Source: Frigoribacterium sp. VKM Ac-2836
GTDB taxonomy: Bacteria > Actinomycetota > Actinomycetes > Actinomycetales > Microbacteriaceae
Length of the DNA: 64,000 nt
Assembly (NCBI RefSeq): GCF_013248995.1
Contig: NZ_JABRPK010000001.1
Location: 186,001 to 250,000 of the forward strand
Direction of reading: 5' to 3'
In this document: in pieces, positions 59,084 through 64,000 of the stretch
How positions within the stretch are numbered: position 1 is the first letter of the stretch
Layout of the letters: the number at the start of each line of letters is the position of its first letter
The notes under the pieces: model-generated
Databases searched by the model: none
What the model was told of the DNA's origin: nothing
Seen by the model: the letters and a program-made list of their open reading frames with translations, nothing else
Made by a program: the position numbers and the translations under genes

Positions 59084-59527
59084 TCAGCGCCTGGCGGCGA
59101 GCGTCATCGGCAGGTGGGGGATGCCGTCCTCGAGGAACTCGTCACCGTCGACCACGAAGCCGAACCGCGCGTACCAGCCGGACAAGTGGGCCTGGGCGTC
59201 GAGTCGGACGAGGCGGTCCTCGGATTGGGCGACGGCCGCCCGCATCAGGTCGGCCGCGAGCCCACGGCCTCGAGCGGCCACGGCGGTCGCCACCCGCCCG
59301 ATGCGGCGGTCGTCGCCGTCGGACAACACCCGCAGCGTCGCCAGGACGCGACCGTCGTCGTCGGTGAACCAGAGGAGGCGCGCACCGGGTTCGAGGTCGC
59401 GCCCGTCGAGCTCGGGGTAGGGGCAGTCCTGTTCGACCACGAAGACGTCGACTCGCAGCCGCAGGATCTCGTAGAGGACGACGGGGTCGATCTCGGCGAC
59501 GGACGAGGAGTGCAGAGAGAGGCTCAC
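59084..59527 (-). CDS. ElaA-like GNAT N-acetyltransferase
   Basis: A 147-residue protein of the ElaA group: LYEILRLRVDVFVVEQDCPYPELDGRDLEPGARLLWF is the diagnostic N-terminal block, and RIGRVATAVAARGRGLAADLMRAAV the acetyl-CoA loop, followed by LDAQAHLSGWYARFGFVVDGDEFLEDGIPHLPM. The substrate is unknown. Confidence 0.9.
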   Translation of the reverse strand: MSLSLHSSSVAEIDPVVLYEILRLRVDVFVVEQDCPYPELDGRDLEPGARLLWFTDDDGRVLATLRVLSDGDDRRIGRVATAVAARGRGLAADLMRAAVAQSEDRLVRLDAQAHLSGWYARFGFVVDGDEFLEDGIPHLPMTLAARR

Positions 59528-59579
59528 GACGCCACGTTATCGGCCTCGTCGTCACGATCGGAGGCGGGGTCGCAGCCGG

Positions 59580-60365
59580 TCACCACGTCTCGCCCAGCGG
59601 CATGGTCGTGAAGGCCCCACCGACGGGCGCGTCGGGCGGTTGCACCTGCCCGGCGAAACCGGCGGCGAACGCCTCGGCATCGTCCTCGGGGTGGTACCCG
59701 ATGGCCTCGCCCGCCGCGAGCGACACGACGCGACGGGTGTTGCGGCTGACACCCCAGACGACGTGGTGCCCGGGCGGGGCCGTCGTCAGGGTGGCCAGGA
59801 TCAGCCGGGTCGCGTCGGCCGGCGACAGCCACGTGCCGAGACTGCGGACGTCGTGCGGCTCGACCTCGGCCGTCATGATGCGCGCCGACACGACGGTCGA
59901 GCCGAAGCGATCGGCGTACAGGCTGCCCACGGCCTCGAGCAGCACCTTGCTGACGCCGTAGAACGAGTCGGGGCGAGGGGCCGGCACGTCGTGGTCGGCG
60001 GCGCTCGAGCCCGGTTCGAATCCGACGGCATGCACCGAGCTGGCCGCCAGCAGGCGGGCCACGCCGGCGCGACGGGCAGCCTCGTGCACGACGTACGCGC
60101 TCTCGACGTTGAGGTCGCGGATCTCGTGCCACGCGCGCTCGCTGGCGTGGGACGCCAGGTGGACGACCAGGTCGGCTCCGCCGAGCGCCACGGTGAGGGA
60201 CTCCAGGTCGGTCACGCCGACGTGCTCGAACGTCTCGTGTTCTCGCAGGTCGTCAGGTGGCGCCACCACGTCGAGCAGCCGGAGGTCGTGGCCGGCCTCG
60301 AGCAGCAAGGGGCGGACCCAGGTCGCGATGCGCCCCGAGCCCCCCGTGATCGCGATGGTCGCCAT
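59580..60365 (-). CDS. NAD-dependent epimerase/dehydratase (uronate-dehydrogenase-like SDR)
   Basis: A 261-residue extended SDR: IAITGGSGRIATWVRPLLLEAGHDLRLLDV with the dinucleotide motif, DLVVHLASHASERAWHEIRDLNVESAYVVHEAARRAGVARLLAASSVHAVGFEP with the catalytic Ser, and SFYGVSKVLLEAVG with the YxxxK pair. VVSARIMTAEVEPHDVRSLGTWLSPAD follows. The combination resembles uronate dehydrogenase and related sugar oxidoreductases. The substrate remains uncertain. It is cytoplasmic. Confidence 0.85.
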   Translation of the reverse strand: MATIAITGGSGRIATWVRPLLLEAGHDLRLLDVVAPPDDLREHETFEHVGVTDLESLTVALGGADLVVHLASHASERAWHEIRDLNVESAYVVHEAARRAGVARLLAASSVHAVGFEPGSSAADHDVPAPRPDSFYGVSKVLLEAVGSLYADRFGSTVVSARIMTAEVEPHDVRSLGTWLSPADATRLILATLTTAPPGHHVVWGVSRNTRRVVSLAAGEAIGYHPEDDAEAFAAGFAGQVQPPDAPVGGAFTTMPLGETW

Positions 60366-60569
60366 GTGTGCCGCCTCTCGTCGTGGGCCCGTCGACCCGC
60401 CCTGTCGTCCTGCCCCGATCCTGCACGGGACCACCGACACCCGTCGCCGGGGCACGCCCTGCGTCCGCCGAACGCCCCTCGCGAGGCGTCCCCGCGTCCC
60501 CCGGATGCCCCACTCCAGCCTGGCAGGGCTCTGCCGAAGGACTGGCAGGCCCCTCCACGAGCGCGGTCG

Positions 60570-60581
60570 GTGACGTGTCAC
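60570..60581. promoter_or_regulatory. palindrome upstream of the DoxX gene
   Basis: GTGAC-N2-GTCAC lies just before TACCGT (60587-60592), a possible -10 box of the DoxX gene, so it is placed for control. Confidence 0.45.
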
Positions 60582-60644
60582 CTCATACCGTGACGGAGGG
60601 CCCGACGACGTGCCACGACCCCGCCCCCCACCGAAAGGCACACC

Positions 60645-61094
60645 ATGTCGTCAGCTCTCTCGTCCCTCGGAATCCTCCTCGTGCGCGTCGTCCTCGGGAT
60701 CGTCTTCGTCGCCCACGGTTGGCAGAAGCTCGCCGTGGACGGCCTCGCCGCGACGCAGGGTGCCTTCGCCGGCATGGGCATCCCCCTCGCCGAGGTCGCC
60801 GCCCCGGTCGTCGCCGTCACCGAGCTCGCCGCGGGAGTCGCGCTCGTCGTCGGCTTCGCCACCCGGATCGCCGCGGTCCTCCTGGCCGTCACGGCGATCG
60901 TCGCCCTGGTCGCCGTCCACCTGCCGAACGGCTTCTACTCGACGACGGGCGGCATCGAGTACGTCCTCGTCCTGGCGGTCGCCTCGATCGCGATCGTGCT
61001 CACCGGCCCCGGCCGCCTCGCCCTCGACGCTCTGGTCGTCCGTGGTCGACGTGCCCGTCACGAGGCCCCGGTCCCGCAGCCCGCCACCGTCTGA
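60645..61094 (+). CDS. DoxX-family membrane protein
   Basis: A 149-residue protein with four predicted helices: LVRVVLGIVFVAHGWQKLAVDG is the DoxX start with its conserved H-G-x-x-K, then EVAAPVVAVTELAAGVALVVGFATRIAAVLLAVTAIVALVAVHLPNGFY. DoxX proteins are linked to redox chemistry of the membrane in some species; the role here is unknown. GAAAGG precedes the ATG. Confidence 0.92.
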   Translation: MSSALSSLGILLVRVVLGIVFVAHGWQKLAVDGLAATQGAFAGMGIPLAEVAAPVVAVTELAAGVALVVGFATRIAAVLLAVTAIVALVAVHLPNGFYSTTGGIEYVLVLAVASIAIVLTGPGRLALDALVVRGRRARHEAPVPQPATV

Positions 61095-61099
61095 GGGAC

Positions 61100-61123
61100 G
61101 ACCCCGCCCCGCTCGGTGGGGTC
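61100..61123 (+). terminator. weak hairpin after the DoxX gene
   Basis: GACCCC and GGGGTC pair with a 12-base loop, 6 bases past the stop. Confidence 0.4.
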
Positions 61124-61230
61124 GAGCCGGTACCGGTCGGGACGGGACGGGTGAACGTGACGTCCTCGTGAGGGTGATTTGCGCCTCCTCGTCCCGTCCC
61201 GGTCCTCGATCCGTGGTCGGGTGGATTCCG

Positions 61231-62163
61231 ATGACCCTCGCCAGCCACCGCTTCCCACCCTCGGGCGCCCGACCCCGCGCCGGGTCACCCGTTCTCGTCT
61301 TCGGGGACGTCCTCGACGACATCATCGTCAGCCCTCGCGCCGCGGAGGTCTCGGGGTCCGAGACGGCCGCGACCATCCGGCACCGCGCCGGTGGTTCTGC
61401 CGCGAACACGGCGGCGTGGCTCGGGTCGCTGGGAGTCGACGTCTCGTTCGTCGGTCGGGTGGGCACGGCCGACCTGCGACGTCACTCGCAGCTGTTGGCC
61501 AACGCGGGGGTCGCGCCCCGCCTGGCCTACGACGCGCACGACCCGACGGGCACGGTCGTCATCACGGTCGACGGCTGGTCGCGCACCATGTTCACCGATC
61601 GGGGGGCCGGTGCGTCGCTGGGCCCCGACGACGTGCCGGAGGACCTCGTCGACGGGGCCGGTCTCGTGCACTTCACCGGCTACACGGTCGCCCAGTCCCG
61701 CAGCCCGGTGGGTCTGCGACGTCTGGTGGGCCGAGCTCGTGCGGCCGGGGCGTTCGTCTCGGTCGCGCCCGGCAGCGCCTCGATCGTCCGGCGGTTCGGG
61801 GCGACGGCGTTCCTCGCCGCCGTCCAGGGGGCCGACCTGTTCTTCCCGTCCGACGAGACCGCACGCGCGCTGACCGGGCTCGACGAGTCGTTCGCAGCGG
61901 CGATCGCGCTCGCCGAGCGCTTCGGGGTGGTCGCCCTCGTCACCGAGGACGGGGGAGCGATCGTGGCGACGCAGGGCCTGCCCCCGGTCGTCGTCGACGG
62001 CGTCGCGTCGCGCCGGGTCGACTCGGTGGGCCTCGTCGACGCGTTCTCGGCCGGGTTCATCGCGGCGTGGCCGACGTCCCGCAGCCTGACGGTCGCCGGA
62101 CGCAGCGGTGCTCGTGCCGCTGCGCGGGCCGCGGGCGTGGTCGGAGGACGGCCCCCCGTCTGA
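61231..62163 (+). CDS. PfkB-family carbohydrate kinase with a degenerate GAGD motif
   Basis: A 310-residue ribokinase-like protein: PVLVFGDVLDDIIVSP starts the fold, TIRHRAGGSAANTAAWLGSLGVDVSFVGRVG is the PfkB N-terminal signature (GG.A.N), HDPTGTVVITVDGWSRTMFTDRGAGASLGPDD the sugar lid, and VDSVGLVDAFSAGFIAAW the C-terminal signature. In the latter the usual D-x-x-G-A-G-D reads D-S-V-G-L-V-D: the catalytic Asp remains, but two residues of the anion hole are replaced, so activity may be altered. The ATG at 61231 is taken as start; GTG-led upstream extensions are possible. Confidence 0.85.
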   Translation: MTLASHRFPPSGARPRAGSPVLVFGDVLDDIIVSPRAAEVSGSETAATIRHRAGGSAANTAAWLGSLGVDVSFVGRVGTADLRRHSQLLANAGVAPRLAYDAHDPTGTVVITVDGWSRTMFTDRGAGASLGPDDVPEDLVDGAGLVHFTGYTVAQSRSPVGLRRLVGRARAAGAFVSVAPGSASIVRRFGATAFLAAVQGADLFFPSDETARALTGLDESFAAAIALAERFGVVALVTEDGGAIVATQGLPPVVVDGVASRRVDSVGLVDAFSAGFIAAWPTSRSLTVAGRSGARAAARAAGVVGGRPPV

Positions 62164-62186
62164 CGCGGCCGGACCGGGTCGACGGG

Positions 62187-63611
62187 CTAGCGAGGAGTCT
62201 CGGCGGTCACGTTCACGGTCTGCACCCGGGGCGGTCGCTCGGGGGTGAGCCTGATCTCGAACCGGACGACACCCCGTGCACCGCGTCGCCGCCACACCAG
62301 GTGTGACGGGGCCGACGACTCGTCGGCCGGTGTCGCGTCGCCGGTGTCGTCCCAGCCGCCCACCGAGTCCACGACGGCAGCCCAGGAGGCGCGCCGCCGG
62401 TCGAGCGGGAGGTCGAGCTCGACGTTCTCGCTGAACAACCCGTCGGGCACGGCCCCTCCGCGCACGACGGCCTCGACCGCCTCGCGGGCCACCGAGGTCG
62501 CGGGCCACGGACGCACCGTGACCCGGGCCCCGGGACGGTCGGCCAGCATGCCGTCGAGTGCGAGCCCGATCGGTTCGGAGACCTTCGAGTAGGTCGCGTT
62601 CTCGAACCCGATCGCGCCGAGGCCGGTCGCGGTCTGCCAGCGCATGTGGGCCGAGAACCCGGGGTAGCCGCCGCTGTGCGACACGACGGTGCCGTGGTCG
62701 GGGTAGTGCTCGACGAACAGGCCGAACCCGTAGCCGCCGGGGTGTCCGGCCCGGGCGGAGACGAACCGCTGCACCTGCTGCATCTCGCGCCGGGAGGCAC
62801 GCGAGAGGATGCCGTCGAGGTCGCCCCGGCCCTCGGGGTCGAACGCCGAGCCGAGCCAGCGGGCCCATCTCGTCAGGTCGGTCGCGGTGCTGAACAATCC
62901 GCCGATGGGCGAGAACGCGCCCGGGCCCGAGAACGGCAGGGCATCACCCCCGTCGGAGGCACGGCGGTGGCCGATCGCGACGCCGCCGACGGCCGGCACG
63001 GTCGCCTCGAACCCCGTGGCCTCGAGACCGAGCGGCCCGAGGATCGTCGACTCGACGACCTCTCGGTACGGCCGCCCGGCGACGGCGGCGATCGCGCGGC
63101 CCACGAGGGCGAAGCCGAGGTTGGAGTAGGCGAACGTCGTGCCCGGCACGCTGTCGAAGCTCAACCCGGCCCGCAGCAGGGCGTCGAGTCCGTCGTCGGT
63201 CAGGGATTCTTGCCGGTCGCCCCACGGATCGTCGGTGGGGAAGCCGGCCGACATGGTCAGGAGCATGCGCAGGGTCGGCACGGGAGAATCGGTGGTGGGC
63301 AGGGTGACGTCGGCGAACGCCGGCACGAAGTCGGTGATCGGTGCGTCGAGCGACACGAGCCCGGCGTCGCGCTGGGCGAGCAGGGCCGTGGCGGTGAAGC
63401 TCTTCGTGCACGAGGCGATGCGATAGGCCGTGTCGACGCCGGGCGCGGTGCCCGGGGCGATCTCGCCGTACGAGCCGTCGTGGGTCATGCCCTCGTGGTC
63501 GAAGGTCGCCCAGACGGCGCTCGGCCCCCGCCGCTCGGGGCGTCGGGCGGCGAACACGGCGTCGATGCCCGTTGGTGCGTCGTGGTAGGAGGGGCGGATG
63601 GCCGTCGTCAC
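62187..63611 (-). CDS. serine hydrolase (beta-lactamase/class C-like) family protein
   Basis: A 474-residue protein. The class-C-like domain has the nucleophile motif ASCTKSFTATALL (S-x-x-K), YSNLGFALVGRAIAAVAGRPYREVVE (Y-x-N) and HSGGYPGF (HSG). About 110 C-terminal residues form a small alpha/beta addition (DLPLDRRRASWAAVVDSVGG). It has no signal peptide, so it is probably cytoplasmic and an esterase or peptidase rather than a beta-lactamase. The GTG at 63611 follows GAGAGG. It lies 25 bases after the photolyase gene on the same strand. Confidence 0.88.
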   Translation of the reverse strand: MTTAIRPSYHDAPTGIDAVFAARRPERRGPSAVWATFDHEGMTHDGSYGEIAPGTAPGVDTAYRIASCTKSFTATALLAQRDAGLVSLDAPITDFVPAFADVTLPTTDSPVPTLRMLLTMSAGFPTDDPWGDRQESLTDDGLDALLRAGLSFDSVPGTTFAYSNLGFALVGRAIAAVAGRPYREVVESTILGPLGLEATGFEATVPAVGGVAIGHRRASDGGDALPFSGPGAFSPIGGLFSTATDLTRWARWLGSAFDPEGRGDLDGILSRASRREMQQVQRFVSARAGHPGGYGFGLFVEHYPDHGTVVSHSGGYPGFSAHMRWQTATGLGAIGFENATYSKVSEPIGLALDGMLADRPGARVTVRPWPATSVAREAVEAVVRGGAVPDGLFSENVELDLPLDRRRASWAAVVDSVGGWDDTGDATPADESSAPSHLVWRRRGARGVVRFEIRLTPERPPRVQTVNVTAETPR

Positions 63612-63636
63612 GGGCTGTTCCTCTCGTGGTGCGGGG

Positions 63637-64000
63637 TCATTCGGTGCGCGTGCTGCGACGCATCGCCTCGTAGGCGTCGAGCGCGGCACGACGCGAGACC
63701 TTGAGATCGACCATGGGCTCGGGGTACGAGTCGTCGTCGACCTCGGGCACCCAGCGGCGCACGTAGTCGCGGTGCTTGTCGAACTTGTCGGCCTGCAACA
63801 CGGGGTTGAAGACCCGGAAGTACGGTGCCGCGTCAGCGCCCGAGCCGGCCGTCCACTGCCAGTTGGCGGGGTTGTTGGCCTCGTCGGCGTCGACGAGGGT
63901 GTCCCAGAACCACTGCTCGCCTACCCGCCAGTCGGCCAGCAGGTTCTTCACCAGGAAGCTGGCGGTGACCATGCGCACCCGGTTGTGCATGTACCCGGTC
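63637..64000 (-). CDS. phr: deoxyribodipyrimidine photolyase, C-terminal part (5' end outside window)
   Basis: The last 121 codons of a cryptochrome/photolyase: TGYMHNRVRMVTASFLVKNLLADWRVGEQWFWDTLVDADEANNPANWQWTAGSGADAAPYFRVFNPVLQADKFD is the strongly conserved FAD-binding and electron-transfer region, including the Trp of NWQWTAGSG. The frame is open to the window edge, so the antenna domain is not seen. It repairs UV cyclobutane dimers with blue light. The Arg, Asn and Trp pattern fits a class I CPD photolyase. Confidence 0.95.
   Translation of the reverse strand, partial: TGYMHNRVRMVTASFLVKNLLADWRVGEQWFWDTLVDADEANNPANWQWTAGSGADAAPYFRVFNPVLQADKFDKHRDYVRRWVPEVDDDSYPEPMVDLKVSRRAALDAYEAMRRSTRTE

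Overview
This is a very GC-rich (about 72%) chromosomal stretch of an actinobacterium, most likely family Microbacteriaceae. I infer that from the gene content, the -10 boxes of TANNNT type placed 5 to 8 bases before the start codon of Shine-Dalgarno-less genes, and LAxTG-type surface-protein anchors. I cannot fix the genus from sequence alone. No tRNA, rRNA, CRISPR array, insertion sequence or phage gene is visible; the window reads as ordinary chromosome carrying about 55 protein genes plus several families of small repeats.

Layout. 1-3.1 kb: end of a secreted S8-type protease and an LAxTG-anchored surface protein. 3.1-12.7 kb: mixed enzymes (EEP-family hydrolase, OB-fold protein, aldo/keto reductase, an apparently circularly permuted FAD amine oxidase, hydrolase, NAD(P)HX epimerase, AbiEi/DUF559 protein, MFS transporter). 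12.7-24.8 kb: transporters (DHA2 MFS, ABC pair, DUF3533-like protein under a MarR regulator), DedA plus a P-loop kinase, an alditol-oxidase-like flavoenzyme, an M23 peptidase and a GNAT. 24.9-38.4 kb: secreted trypsin, endonuclease, PadR regulator, HpcH/CitE-like lyase, membrane protein plus lipoprotein, MntH, hydrolases, M18 aminopeptidase. 38.5-41.9 kb: a tight five-gene alkylation-repair operon that includes an ECF sigma factor. 42-50.9 kb: acylphosphatase, AKR, a second LAxTG protein, a 45-residue basic protein, MFS plus thermonuclease, MMPL exporter with a MarR regulator. 51-55.5 kb: serine dehydratase, pentapeptide-like protein, and an FMN-riboswitch-led ribE-ribB-ribH operon lacking ribD and ribA. 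55.7-64 kb: dienelactone hydrolase, TetR, alanine dehydrogenase with an Lrp-type regulator, GNAT, epimerase, DoxX, PfkB kinase, serine hydrolase and a photolyase fragment.

The most interesting signals are not single genes. (1) A 10-mer, GGAGGCGCGG, occurs 37 times by my eye count (both strands). It is often extended by GTC or TG, sits both inside genes and in intergenic DNA, and repeatedly occurs as inverted pairs 26-27 bases apart that form terminator-like hairpins. The pattern resembles DNA uptake signal sequences of Neisseria and Pasteurellaceae. (2) Four intergenic elements of 82-84 bases in the first 13 kb share conserved inverted ends (CGGCAACTCC ... GGAGTTGCCG). (3) The amine oxidase at 6313-7830 carries its normally C-terminal FAD motif in front of its N-terminal Rossmann motif. 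(4) An ECF sigma factor is embedded in a DNA-alkylation-repair operon.
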